In this document: positions 46,181 through 58,379 of the stretch, in pieces
Numbering within the stretch: position 1 is the first letter of the stretch
Layout of the letters: each line of letters starts with the position of its first letter
Origin: Typhlomys cinereus
Lineage: Eukaryota > Chordata > Mammalia > Rodentia > Platacanthomyidae
Direction: 5' to 3'
Assembly (NCBI GenBank): GCA_023101885.1
Contig: JALPQD010000636.1
Coordinates: forward strand, 412,001 to 476,000
Length of the DNA: 64,000 nucleotides
Position numbers and translations under genes: made by a program
Notes under the pieces: model-generated
Databases searched by the model: none
What the model was told of the DNA's origin: nothing
The model's input: the letters and a program-made list of their open reading frames with translations, nothing else

Positions 46181-46753
46181 AAGTTTAATGTAAGTGTAAA
46201 AGTGTTAGCTTCTACCCACTTCCCCATCTAAACATTTACAGTGATTTTCCTAACTTGTGTCAGGTACCCATCAAAATAAACAAATCAGTATGAACAAGAG
46301 TGTGATATACCATGATTTTGTCATCCTTCCTTCATATGTACAACACTATGGACAATAAGAATAAGAATGTTGACAGTAGACGAGAAAACTACAGAACTTT
46401 TCAAAGTGCATTTTCTTGTTTGAGTCATTCTTTCATGGAGGCCTATTATACCCATACTTACTAACTTTAGTTCCCTGCAAAACAAACAAATATACTACAT
46501 ATGTTAGAAAACAACACTGGAATGCTTAGTAGGCCACATATCGGGGTTGAATTTGTTGATGGGTAGATGTAACCCAGAAAATGTGATCCAGTCCATGTCA
46601 TCACACTGTGCTGATTGTAACATACTTTGCAACTGAACTTGCACATCAATTAGCTTCTCTCAGTCTATCTAAGCTGCCCTGGAGAGAACATTACTCATAA
46701 AAATACACAGTAATAGGATAAATTACATATTTCAGATTCATTAAGTGTGTTGA
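46181..46753. other. No recognised feature
   Basis: Mixed sequence with no long frame or repeat family that I can name. Confidence 0.35.
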
Positions 46754-47068
46754 ATGCTGCAGGATTATAGTATGTGTATTGTTACGGTGTTAGATGCAAA
46801 GAATCTAAACATCTCAAATGCTGAAAAGGTTCATAGAATGAACAGAATTTTTGTGAACATACAGAAGGAACTTGCACACTTTGCGAAAGGCCTTTCCCTT
46901 GAACCTCTACAAAAAGACTTGATTCCTCAGCAGCAACCTGAGAAAGAACCAGCTAATATTGATGAAACTACAAGATTAATGGCTCAGTTGTAATGCTGTG
47001 ATTAATGGCTCAGTTGTAATGTTGTGATATGTCAACCCTCCCAAAAATCAATAAATTATTTTATTCAA
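46754..47068 (+). pseudogene. Small processed pseudogene, source gene not identified
   Basis: A frame ending at 46993 gives a hydrophilic, helical protein tail (for example NAEKVHRMNRIFVNIQKEL, PLQKDLIPQQQPEKE, DETTRLMAQL, then TAA). A short 3' UTR follows with AATAAA (47050-47055) and a run of eight As at 47067-47074. Lack of introns, a poly(A) signal and an A-run indicate a 5'-truncated retrocopy. A 24-bp block around the stop (ttaatggctcagttgtaatg) is duplicated in tandem (46977-47000 and 47001-47024). I do not recognise the parent. Confidence 0.6.
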
Positions 47069-47074
47069 AAAAAA

Positions 47075-47329
47075 GGCTGTGGCTTATCTCTAGATGCTTC
47101 AGAGTATTCGAAACATTTTTCAAGAGAGTATGAAAGGATCCACACTCTTCTCAAGATATTGGTTTGTTAATCATATTCATCAGCTTTAGGTAAGAAGCTT
47201 GAGGGCACTGGGACAGAAATTGGAAGTCACTATGAGAAAGTTCACAGAAAAGTAGATTCAAGAAATCCAAATCACACAGCAGGACTCTGTAAAATCAAAA
47301 AGTAATTCTGAAGAATAAATATTGGGTTA
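47075..47329. other. No recognised feature
   Basis: Short unclassified stretch between the pseudogene and the next L1 tail. Confidence 0.35.
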
Positions 47330-47344
47330 AGAAAACTATCTATA

Positions 47345-48075
47345 GTAACCATCCTGCAAATGGAAGACTGACTCCCCCTCACCATGGTCTCCTACTCTTA
47401 TTCCATCTACCTTTGAATCTACTCTTATATAACTCTATTTTAACAACCTTTTATCTCTGGCTAGGAGGTGACATCCAATACCCATCAGGATGGAGCCAAG
47501 GGCGGTGCAGGAACAGCAAAACTGGAAGGAAAGAAAAACCAACAAGGCATAATTCAGAACATCAGAGACCCTACATTAATCGCCAGGAACCAGGCCAGCC
47601 TAATCCCTCCCCATCCCAAAGCTCAAGGAAAGTTGCAGAAGAGGGGGCAGTAAGATTGTAAGAACTTAAAGATGGGGAGGAGCAACGATATGCAAGATAC
47701 TCCACACAAGTTAGGGCCGAAGTAATCATAATAGGACTTTGCATGAACTGCGCAATGACCAACATATCATTGACCCCCCCCTCCAAAGTCTAGCATGGAT
47801 CGCAGGCACTAGGATCCTTAGAGGCAAGGGATTAACAGCTACAATAGTGTTCCTATACTAAAGGGGAACACAAGAAAGGCTCTAGGCAATGCTGCTGAGT
47901 CTTTACACCTCATCAGAGAGGAGGACCCAGAGGGAAGTTTGAAATATTAAAGGATGCTCCAGGAATGGGGGGAGGGAGCACTGGGAGAAAGAGAGGGAGG
48001 GAAGGAAGGGGGGAGGGAGCAAGGGGATCCAGAGAGGGGTGGAGGGAGGGGAATGGAAAAAATAAATAAAAAGAA
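47345..48075 (+). mobile_element. L1 3' UTR insertion, 5'-truncated
   Basis: From 'gtaaccatcctgcaaatgg' through the purine tract (47965-48055) to an A-rich tail. Duplication AGAAAACTATCTATA / AGAAAACTACCTATA at 47330-47344 and 48076-48090. Confidence 0.92.
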
Positions 48076-48090
48076 AGAAAACTACCTATA

Positions 48091-48824
48091 AATCTGGAAT
48101 AAACTAGTTTGTACATATATATTATCATCAGTTAGCAATGTGCGCATTTGATTCACCTAATACATCTGTGACTTTGCAAATGCTACTTTTGGACTCTGAG
48201 ATAGCTTTTTCCATCTTTAGAATATGTACAAGATATTATGCAGGGTCCTGTGGAATATTAAGGGAAATGTTAACCCATACCTGGTACTTACAATAAAAAT
48301 ACAAATAGACCTATTTCAGCTATTTAGTGTAGATGAGTTAGGAAAAGCAGCCAACTGTAGATCTCCTTTAACTGGCCCATAAATGACAATATCCACACCT
48401 AGGCCTAAGTCTGGGGATAACACGGGAAGAAAATGACCTGGCAGTATTTACTGTGGGTGTTAGTTGATGAGTAAATGTGCCAGGGTTATGGCATAAAACA
48501 GTTTTTCACCTTTCTCTACCTCAAAGTCTCCAGTTCATATCCAGAAACATAGAGAACTGTCTTTTTCAACAATGTACTTATGGACCAGACAGACTTATCA
48601 TAGTCTGTTCATGACTGAATTAATGGGTATATTTGATATTTGTAATCCTATTTTCTCACTATTGGAAAAATATGCTGCTGGGTAGTTTAAAATCCTGAGA
48701 ATTATCTATACTGAGACAGAATGAAAAATAGATCATAAAGGGCTTAGGAAAACTCTAGAATGGTTTCTTTCCTGTGCTAATAATAAGGTATTCAGAGAAT
48801 CTAATCCCTCCTCCAAGTCCTCAC
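48091..48824. other. Downstream of PRAME-like exon; no exon recognised
   Basis: On the minus strand this follows the donor site of the PRAME-like exon and is where the last leucine-rich coding exon should lie. I find no matching frame, so that exon is lost or outside recognition. Confidence 0.4.
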
Positions 48825-49266
48825 CTGAGCAATTTGTGCAGGTGGTCGGTTAGGCAGAAGACATGTTGGGCTACTAGAGGTTCCATCTGCTCAAGATGGT
48901 TGAGGAAAGTTCTGAAGATTTTTCCAATTAAAAATCTAAAAGCGATTTTAGAGAGACTAAGTTCATCTCGGTTAACCATCTGAAAAAAAGGGGTGGTGAC
49001 TTCACTCAAAGAAGCCTGATCAATTGCAAAGTGATCAACATAAGAGATCCAGAAATATCAAGGTATTTTTGTAGTAAGGCAAATTATCAGTTTGTAAATC
49101 TTGACAGCAAAAGTGCAAGGATTTGAAACTCTGGTCAACTTAAGAAGTAAAACAAGATATTTCCCTACCCTTAAGGTACCATCGAGAGAACAGTCCTCTA
49201 GCAAGTCAGTAGGCTCCCTGGGCAACTGAGTCTCAGAGTCCAGATTTTCAGTGCTGTTCTGGCCAT
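48825..49266 (-). pseudogene. PRAME-family gene, middle coding exon remnant
   Basis: PRAME-family proteins are leucine-rich-repeat proteins, several expressed in germ line and oocytes. Reading the minus strand gives 'EPTDLLEDCSLDGTLRVGKYL', then an in-frame TGA (49060-49058). The same frame continues 'YFWISYVDHF', 'SLSEVTTPFFQMVNRDELSLS', 'GKIFRTFLNHLEQM' and 'CLTDHLHKLL', the repeat-rich middle of the family. It ends at a consensus donor (CAG|GTGAGG, 48825/48824). A possible acceptor AG lies at 49267-49268. One nonsense codon and the missing final exon make it a likely pseudogene. Assigned from remembered family patterns. Confidence 0.8.
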
Positions 49267-50237
49267 CTTTTATTTTTGAACAGAAGATCAAGAATAAGTA
49301 CATGACTGAAAACATAATGGGGGATTTAGTTCTAATTTGAGAGCATGTAGTCTTCTAGTGATCAACTTGACCCAGATCTAGAATCTTCAATTTAAAACCC
49401 CTGTAGAGAAAATAAAGATTGCATATCTTAGATAATAGCAGATTTTAATTTGACCCAGCAGGATCAATGATAACAAGCAAAAACCCATCCTATACCAACT
49501 ACTAACAAGTCTTTCCTATACAAATTCAATATCCCTTATAATTTTCTCCACCCCCTTCTCCTCTGATTCTCATGAGTTCTAATGTATCTGTCTTTTTTTA
49601 CCCTGTGGGCAAACCCACCAAAAGTACCCTTACATATATTTACATAAAAATACTCTTAAGACTTCAGAGTCTTTAAGATGGTCCCAAGTGGTAGACCGCC
49701 CACCTTGCATGCAGATCCTATCTTGCCCTAGAATCTTGCATAAATTTCTATTTTTCTCACCATGTCTTTATATTCATATTCTTACAGAGAAACCATGTTC
49801 TTGGCTTGACAGACCTGAAGCCATCAATAAAGGCTTTCGAGAGTTTGCTCTGTGAGCACTAGTCCATCCCTCAGACAGTGCCTGGTTACTGGTCTCTTGC
49901 TGCACTTTGGCCTTTGATCAGGAGGAGCTTCTCTCCTGAACTGTAATAACAACACTGGAAACAGTTGATTGAAAGGAAGACAATCCTAAGTGAAAATAGT
50001 CTTCTTGTATCTTATGTGTAAGTCCATCCACAAGCTTTTCTTTTTAGACTTAAAAAGCTCTAAAGCAGTGGCACCCAAATGTTAAAAGCAGTACTCGAAG
50101 CAAATATTCCTTCTGTGGGGCTTGTTGGGAAGAAAAAGTTCTTCAGCAAGAGGTGGAGAGAACGGGAGAAGGTAAAGAGAGGTAAAAATGACCAAAATTC
50201 ATTATATACATGCATGAAATTGTTAAAGAATAAAGAT

Positions 50238-50495
50238 TTAAATGTGTATTAAAAGAGTTTGTGGATGTGTCTCCTGTAGTCTTAATGTCCTGATATAGAG
50301 ATAGAAAAAGGGCCAGATCTTCACCATTGCCATCAATGTCTTCTTTTGTCTATCCCTCAAGATAGTAGTGAACAATGGAACAAAAAGTTCTCTTGGGAGC
50401 TTCTCAAGAGCCTGGATTGCTATGAGCTCATTATCAGTAGACTGTATAACAAGCTCTAGCAATGTGGCTGGGTCATTTTGGTTGATCTTTCTAAA
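50238..50495 (-). pseudogene. PRAME-family gene, first coding exon remnant
   Basis: Minus-strand frame: 'RKINQNDPATLLELVIQS', 'ALEKLPRELFVPLF', 'DRQKKTLMAMVKIWPF' and 'ETHPQTLLIHI', then a stop at 50240. The ALEELP-ELFPPLF and KAMVxAWPF words are hallmarks of the PRAME N-terminus. The usual initiator ATG is not in this frame, and the run beyond PQTL is lost. It lies about 970 bp upstream of the middle exon on the same strand, a plausible intron, so the two remnants are one gene. Confidence 0.82.
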
Positions 50496-50789
50496 CCTAA
50501 ATTAGCATAAGAAACATTTAGACATCTTGAGAAAATATTAGCAATCTCATTTTTGAAATCTGTTAGCGGTATACAAGTATTTATAGTAATTCATAAAAAT
50601 GTTGTGTTGTCACCTTTAGAGAGACCTCTACTGTAGGAATATATTAAAAATAGATTTTTGTGTGTGTATGCATGTGTGTATTATATAAAAGAATTCATTG
50701 TGCATATGTATATGTAACAATTTATTTCTGAGGAAATATAAATGGACATATGTTAAAATGCCATTTGAAATCAACAGTAAATTAGGATA

Positions 50790-50860
50790 TGTATACACAC
50801 ACACATACACACACGTGTGTGTGTGCGTGTGCACGTGTGTATGAGTGCATGTGTGTATCA
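50790..50860. repeat. (AC)n next to (GT)n, self-complementary
   Basis: A CA run (50794-50815) passes directly into a GT/GC run (50816-50850), with ACACACGTGTGTGT at the centre. Alternating purine-pyrimidine and inverted, so it can form Z-DNA or a hairpin. Confidence 0.8.
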
Positions 50861-52534
50861 TGTAGCCACTGATCCCCTGGCAATTTTTGCACAAAAAGAT
50901 ACAAACTATGAGAGTAAAATATGTAAATACACAAAATTAATACTTTCTTAATTTTCTGGAAAAATAAAATACCAATCCATTAAAAAATGTGAGTAAAAGC
51001 AAAAGTTAATCTCAACCATGATTACCATATTTTGTGGTAGGTGAACACAGATCAAAATGCAAGAAATTCACATAAAGGAGTATGGTTAAGGACTTAAGGT
51101 TCACCTAAATCCACAGAAAGAAGACTACATCCAAAATAAACCTAAAATATTAAAATTATACCTTAAAGATGAAGGGAAGGACTACAGTTTGGGGAAGGGA
51201 CTCCAAAACATATTCAATTTAAATGCCCATGTTTTCTTTCACATGTGAGAAAAATACTTTTAACCTGAAATTAGAATAATGATTCCTAGTATCTGGGAAT
51301 GACATCAACTTGTGTGCTTAAAATAGAAAAAAAAAATTACATATACCACTGTAGGATGATGCAGGTATAGAAACTTTAGTGATAATTCTATTAAGATGCA
51401 TAATTTGCATACTAACAAATAAATGAAGAGCATTAAATAAGGCATATGGATGATTTAAAATTGCATCCTTTGAAAAATAAGCTTTCTGGGGAAAGTAAAG
51501 AAGATGGGAGAAGCATCATCAACCACTTCAGAAATGATGAAAAAAGAAACAAATGTGGAAAATAAAGAGTCTAATAACACATAAAAGAACAGAATCAGAA
51601 CACTCAGAACTTTTACCACCAAAGCAAAGAAAAAAGGCTTAAAAGACTAGAAAGAACTGACTGATAGAGAATAGTATAATCAAACTAAACATCTTATAAA
51701 ACAATGCAATATTCAAATGAGCAAAATAAAGGAAAATACTAAGCAAAAACATTAATATCACCAGAAAACAAAATTCCTATTGCTTATCACCTACCTTGTT
51801 GGTTACTAATTGTTTATGTATACTGGTTAGGAGTAAAGTTATAATTAAATACATCATAGATAATGAAAAGTAAGTAAATGCACTGCAACCAGAAGTATCA
51901 TTATAAAATACTAGCTCTTACCATCTACGCAGATAGATAAATGTAGACACACTGCTTTTCCTACAAGCACAGGCTTACAATATATGTCCCAATCCTGTTG
52001 AATGAGGAGGCAGAGTGGCAATTAATGCACATTAATAATGAATATATACCAAGAATTAGTTTCTAAATGTCATTATCTAGGAAAAGGAAGCAGGAATCCT
52101 TGGATAAGTGGCTTCAATTCAGAGTCATGATGTAAAAATGCTTAAGATGAACTTGAAAAATTCATAATACCAGAAAATGAGTATTCAAAAATATGGTTAT
52201 ATGGTAAGGCCAAAGAATTAACTGAAATGAAATTTCAGAACAGTTAAGGAATAAAATAAATAGTGTTGTAAGCTGATTATAACACAGTATAACAATTATT
52301 CCTGAAACATACAAATAAAATAAGTTGGTCAAATAAATAAGATAAGATAATAAATAAGATGAGATACCCCCTTTTGAAAGAGAAATTTTAATTAATGAAT
52401 TTAATAACTTATGGAAAACAGAAAATTGCAATTAGGGAACACTTATTGCATCACAGATCCCTCGATAGACTCAAACTCTGAGAAAGAAACAATATAGACT
52501 CAAACTCTGAGAAAGAAATAATATATTCAATCAT
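50861..52534. other. No recognised feature
   Basis: AT-rich sequence with no long frame. There is a tandem 27-29 bp duplication at 52470-52526 ('gactcaaactctgagaaaga' twice). Confidence 0.4.
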
Positions 52535-52542
52535 TCTCTGTG

Positions 52543-52579
<37 letters not shown>

Positions 52580-52797
52580 AAGAGTACACTTGAATGTGTG
52601 TACCTATGGAAGCCCAAGGATGACATCAGGTATCATCCTGGGTCACCCTACCTCTGTATTGCTTTACCTTTCAGTGCCAGAATTCCAGGTCATCCCCATA
52701 TCGCCTGGGCATTTTCTCATAGGATTTGGGGATGTAAACTCAGGTTTTTTTTCTTTTGGGGCAAAGGTTTTAACAACTGAACCATCTCCTCATCCTA
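52535..52797 (-). mobile_element. Old B2-like SINE, minus strand
   Basis: (TG)n tail at 52545-52578. The minus-strand head is the complement of 'aacaactgaaccatctcctc' at 52772-52791. The middle is closer to the diverged 23620 copy than to young copies. Confidence 0.7.
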
Positions 52798-53772
52798 GTA
52801 ATTTGTCTTAAAACTGTTTCTCTCATCATATTAGTAACAAAGTATTGGAGTAACATTACTGTAGAAGATCATATTTGCCATGATTGACCCAAATAATTAA
52901 GGCAAACATCACCCGTAGTAGTTATATTAATATTAATGTGATTTCAAAACTAAAATTAAAGCCCAGTAAGTGTTTCTTCACATCTGAAGAAAATTAGGCC
53001 AACTTTAACCTAACAGCAAGTTGCTCTCTCTATTGGGTTCCCACAGAAAGAAGGCAAAGTATCCTCCCTTGTCTGTTTCATATGTTGTGGATTGCTACAT
53101 AATTTGTTCTTTTCCCTGAATAGAGAATTTCAGTTCCCAGTATTATGTATGACAATCATCTTTCCATGAGTCAAGGTCATCTTATCCTCTTATTACTATT
53201 AAGTTTGGCTGCACAGTCCCTTCTTGTATACTTTCTGGAACCAAATATTGTGTGTTTCTGCCTAACAATGCACTTGTGCTCCTACCCTACACTGTAAGTA
53301 TTGCTAATAAATTTCTATGGATCTCATCTGTTTAATATCAAGCATCATATATTTAACCATCCCTGAAGCATTCTGGTTGAAATTCCTCACACACCAATGC
53401 TGTGAGCAGGAAGGTAGTAGCACATGCATTTTTGTCCATAGATCCATAACTCAATGTAGTCACAAAAAACATGAAATTCTGAAGTAAGGCATCAGGTTAT
53501 GTGGTGCTTATAAATGAATAAGGACAGTCAATGTAGGAAATAATAGACTTGTACAAAGAGAGAATGATTGCAAGGGCATAATCCACGAAATATGTGATAG
53601 GATAGATAAAAGGCAGAGGAAACGAAAGGCTATTCAGTCAAAAGAAGGAAGCATCAAAAAGCCCCAACACAAGCTCCATGGCATGGGAATTGAGGAAAAG
53701 TTTCATCTAAAAGGTAAAGCAGGTGACCCTGGTTAAAAAAAAAAAGTTGGGCCCTCTTGTCCATAATATCAG
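52798..53772. other. No recognised feature
   Basis: Mixed sequence, with a short A-run at 53736-53745. No gene or family identified. Confidence 0.35.
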
Positions 53773-54390
53773 ATGCTAGCCATGTTAAACACAAAATGGC
53801 TCAAGCTACCCTCCCCCACTTCGATGTAAGTGTTCAGACAAGAACCCTTCACAGTTCCCAGTCTACTTAGATAAGGCAGCTCTGTCCTCCCAAGGACAGC
53901 TCCACAGTCCCCACCCTGCCTGCAACTTCACAGCCTTCAATCTGTCTGCAACTTCTCCTCAGCCCCACTCTACTTGCAACTAAGATAAACTGGCACATTC
54001 GTCCAAGGACTTTCACCCACCCCAGGGTAAGCCCCTCTTCCCATCCCAGTACTTTTCCAACTAAATGTCCCTGGCCTATAATCATACTCCTGGCCCCATG
54101 GTCACAAGACCATGCCGAATAAAAGACCCCAAAACTAGATTTTGGCTCCCTCTGCCTCTCTGTCTGCTTTATATATAGCCATGCTGCTTGCTGCTTACCT
54201 ATTTGTCCTCCTGCTTACTTGCCAATAAATCTGCCATGCACGTTACTGTTTGCCTGCTTGCCATCCTACTTGTCCTCTTGTTTGCTTGACAATAAATCTC
54301 CTTTGTACATTATGTAATGGTTTTAGTACGACTTTGTATCCCCAATCATTCTGAGGTAGGGAGGCCTTCCCAAGAGCTCCACACACACAG
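53773..54390 (+). mobile_element. Possible LTR (ERV class I-like), tentative
   Basis: C-rich upstream part (53800-54060), a TATA-like 'tttatatatagcc' at 54169, and AATAAA words at 54118, 54225 and 54291 within repeated 'ttgccaataaatctgcc' / 'ttgacaataaatctcc'. This is promoter-then-poly(A) organisation typical of an LTR. Neither clear TG/CA ends nor a duplication could be fixed. Confidence 0.4.
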
Positions 54391-55542
54391 TTCTTCAAGC
54401 TTTAAATTGATTTGGGGAATTTAGTACAATAGCAAATTCCAACTGCATGATGTGTTACTGTCTTTTATCACTACTCATGTCTTGGAGTGTCACAGATAGG
54501 TGTTACCTTGAAAGGACCCTGTGATTTGAGATACTCTAGTAACCTGAGAACAAAGAGTAATCACAATATCAGGATGGAAAATACTCTGTCAGAGCTGCTG
54601 TGTGGGCAATGGTCATGGAAGTTAGTTACAAATTGTACAAAACTCAGGTATGGACCCTCTGAGTTCAGGCAACAGATACACAGACCATGAAGATCACAGT
54701 ATTGACAGTTCTCATCGCCTGTGCTAAATCCACAACTGAAAGATATCAAGAGAGACTGATAATTCCATGTCTGAGTTCGGTGATGTTGCATGGCATTTTT
54801 CCTCTGGGCACCCAGCTTAGGTTTTTCCCTGGTCTAAGCTAAAGAAGATGATGAAACATCCCATCCTGAAGGAAGTCTCAGTAAGTAAACAATTAGGCTC
54901 AGAAAGCTCCTGAAACTAACGAACTGGGGAAGGGGTTCCTGGTGGATGTGTAAAGGTAGTAAACAACAGCTGGGAGAGGAGATTCTCTTGCCAACCAAGC
55001 CAACCAGTTCAGTCTAAAGGTAACACCCAGCAATGAAGAGACCTAGAAGAGAAAGCTGAACAGCCAGACTGGAAGAGGTCAGCCAAGCAGCTCAGTACAA
55101 AGGAAACCCTGGAGCAGTTCAAAACTGTGTTGAGTAATAGTCAATAACAAACTGCTGAGCAGACCAGCCAAGATGTTGGAGAGAGAAATAACAGCAAACA
55201 GTCCACCAATTGGAAAGAAACCCAAGAGCAGCCTGGAAGCCTTCAGGAGACTCTCCTAGCAAGTTCTATAGCAGAGAGCTCCAGGAATGCACTTTCTATG
55301 TATTTCACCCATGCTGTGAGGGATAGAATATCTTGAATTATCCCTGCTTCTAAAACTCATTGGTTCATTGTTAGACCTTTGCATAGTTTCTCTTGTCTGT
55401 TGTGGAATGCCTGTCTGGGGTAGATAGACAGTTGTGTGGAATGTTCCCAGGAAGTGTTCATAAAACAAGTGAGTAGTGTAACATGTAGAGCCACTTATTT
55501 GGTATAGGATTCAAAAATTGTGAAATGTATGGACAAACTTGT
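54391..55542. other. No recognised feature
   Basis: Mixed sequence with no long frame. 54840-55260 has a purine-rich, mRNA-like look (many 'ccaagc', 'gcagac' words), but I cannot assign it to an element. Confidence 0.35.
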
Positions 55543-56295
55543 GTGGGAGGGGTGGTCCACCCACCCACCCACCCCGGATGCTCCCGGGCATCCTGCATCT
55601 CAGGTAACTCCCACGAGCCTATACCAGCTCCTCCCACCAGCCAGCCTGAGCAGCATCCACCATGTCCGGGGTTGGCTGGACCTCTAGACCATTCCCCAGG
55701 TCCCAGGTGAAGTGCACAGCCAGAGCGACACCAGCCCTTTGCTGGTCCACCCACCCAGTCACCCCAGACCCTTCCAGTAACCCTGCATCTCAGGAAGGAC
55801 ACGCTGCTCCTCAGAAACCAACAGAGTCCAAAGAAAACCCAAGGAAAGCTCTAGGGGACAAACGCCATACATCTCAAGTCCTCTGAAATCATCCTATCAC
55901 ATGGGCGAGATTCTTCACATCAAGCCCAAAGATAAGTAAACTCTTTTTTACCATCCTGCTTCTTTCAATTATTAATCACTGAGGATTAACTTTCCCACAT
56001 AGCCACGCCTAAACCATATAAAACTTCTGTGATTATACCACTAACCCTCACATATCATCAAGGTACTAAATTGTAAAAGTGCACTACCACACTAATATTC
56101 ATGTCTTGCCTACTAAACCTGTCTTAGTTGATGTACTAACAGGCTAATACCTCTATCCAGGAAATAATAACAACAGACAAATGCACCCACCTCCAGGCAA
56201 CCACTAGTAATAACTGCCAGAGAATATTAATATCAACTAGATCAGTTCATTCAAAAACACACAGAATCTGAGAGGTCTTAAGAGACAAAGCAACA
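55543..56295 (+). promoter_or_regulatory. 5' UTR of L1 'I' with two tandem units
   Basis: The block 'ggtccacccaccca...ctgcatctcagg' at 55550 recurs at 55742, a period of about 192 bp. 'cccaggtgaagtgcac' (55702) is shared with the L1 'A' units. Downstream leader text is common to all full-length L1s here. Confidence 0.75.
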
Positions 56296-57351
56296 ATACC
56301 CAAGTCAAAACGCAGGCCCATGAGATACAGAACCCAAGAAGACAAATCTCCCACCGAAAGAATTAACCCTATAATGATAGATTCAAACCAAAACAAATTC
56401 ACAGAAAATAGCTAAAAAAGCCAGGCCCAGGATAATGACTTTCAAAGCATGATCATTACCATGATCAATACTATGAAAGAGGAAATCCGGGAAGAGTTAA
56501 ATAACTGCATCAACCACTTTGAACAGGATCACAACAGACACATGGAGGAGTTGAGAAAAACAGTTCAAGAAACAAAAACAGGCACAGAGCAGTTAAACAG
56601 TTTCAGGAAGAGTATAAAATTGAACTACAAGACAAGTTATTTTCAACCCAGAACTCAACAGTGAGTCTTATCAGCAGAACGAAAGAAGCAGAAAATAGAA
56701 TTTCAGACCTTGAAGACAAAGTGGGAGAATTAACCAACTCGATGGAAGAGGTAGTTAAAGCCAAAAAGATACTTGAGAAAAATAGTCAAGAGTTATGGGA
56801 CACCCTGAAGAAGCCTAACATGTGCATTCATGATATACCAGAGCAAGAATCCAAAAATACCACACATGAGGAAATTTTTCAAATTATCATCAAGGAACAC
56901 TTCCCTCATCTAAAGAATGAGAGGCCCTTTAAAATACAAGAGATATTCCTCACCCCAAACTGAATGACCAAAATAGACAGTATGCACGGCAAATAATAGT
57001 CAAAACACTCCACACAAGACAAAGAAAAGGTGCTGAGACCTTCAAGGGAAAAAAAAGTCACTTTTAAAGGTAAAACTAATAAAATAACAAATGGCTTCTC
57101 AATGGAAACAGTAAAAGCAAGAAGAGCTTGGAGAGATGTACATGAAGCATTAAATGAGCAAAACTGTCAACCCAGGCTGACATACCCGGCAAAACTATTC
57201 GTTATGATCCAGGGAGAAAGACAAGTTTTCCACCACAAAGACAATTTGAAACCTTTTATGTCTACCAAACCATACCTTCAAAAAATGATACAAATGATAC
57301 TCAAGCTTGAAGAAAAAACAAACGTGTCAGGAAGACAGAAGGGAAGTGTAA
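56296..57351 (+). pseudogene. L1 ORF1 of element I, degenerate
   Basis: ORF1p homologue. The start position reads ATA instead of ATG. Recognisable pieces: 56449-56664 (coiled coil: EEIREELNNCINHFEQ), 56661-56963 (IHDIPEQESKNTTHEE) and 57030-57345 (KARRAWRDVHEALNEQ, YPAKLF), in changing frames. Stop TAA at 57349-57351. Confidence 0.88.
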
Positions 57352-58379
57352 TACCACCAAAACCTAAAAGCTAAATAATACACTTACAAAAGCCACTTAA
57401 AAAGCCATAAAAAATGTCCAGAATTAAAAATAATTTCTCCATTATGAGATTAAATGTCAATGGAATTAACTCATCAGTCAAGAGACACAGATTACAAACT
57501 TGGATTAAAAATCACATCCCATCAATCTGCTGCCTTAAGGAAACTCATCTCACCACAAAAGATAGGCACATCCTAAAAATAAAGAGCAAGTCCAAAATTC
57601 TGCAAGCTAATGGAACCAGGAAACAGGCAGAGGTAGCCATTATGCTATGGGACAAAGTGGATTTCAAACCAAAAAAAATCATAAGAGACACACATGGATA
57701 CTACATTTCAGTCACAGGTACAATTCATCAGGAAGATTTCACAATACTGAACATATATGCACCTAATACAGGCCCCTCCACATTCATTAAGCAAACCCTA
57801 CAGTGTCTAAAGCGAGAAATCAACCCCCAAACGACAATTCTTGGGGATTTCAACACTGCTTCTCAACATGGGATAGATCAACAGGCAAAAAACTTAACAG
57901 AGACACTTTGGAACTTTATCAAACCCTGAAAGAAATGGCCTTACAGATGTCTATCGAACTTTTCATCCATGCACCAAAGAATACACATTTTTCTCAGCAG
58001 CACACGGAACTTTCTCCAAAATAGATCACATACTGGGCCACAAAAGAAATATCCACATATACAGGAAAGTTGAGATTCTAGCCTGTACCCTATCAGACTA
58101 CCATGGTATAAAGCTTGATATCCACAACACAACAAACAACAGAAAATACACTCACTCCTGGAAGCTAAATACTATGATGCTGAATGAGAATTGGATTCAG
58201 GAAGAAATTACAAAGGAAATTCACGATTTCCTGGAAGTGAACGATAATGAAAATACAACTTATCAAAATCTTTGGAACACAATGAAAGCTGTCCTAAGAG
58301 GTAAATTCATAGCTCTTAAAGCTTATATCAAAAAAATGGAAATATCATAATTAAAAAACTTAACAATGCAGCTCAAAAC

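Noticed and set aside
49665..49730. Possible tRNA-like or ID-type SINE ('agtggtagaccgcccacctt')
   Set aside because: Only a short A-box-like match; no B box at the right distance and no duplication found.
52162..52431. 89-codon minus-strand open frame
   Set aside because: AT-rich chance frame with low-complexity hydrophobic translation and no homology that I recognise.
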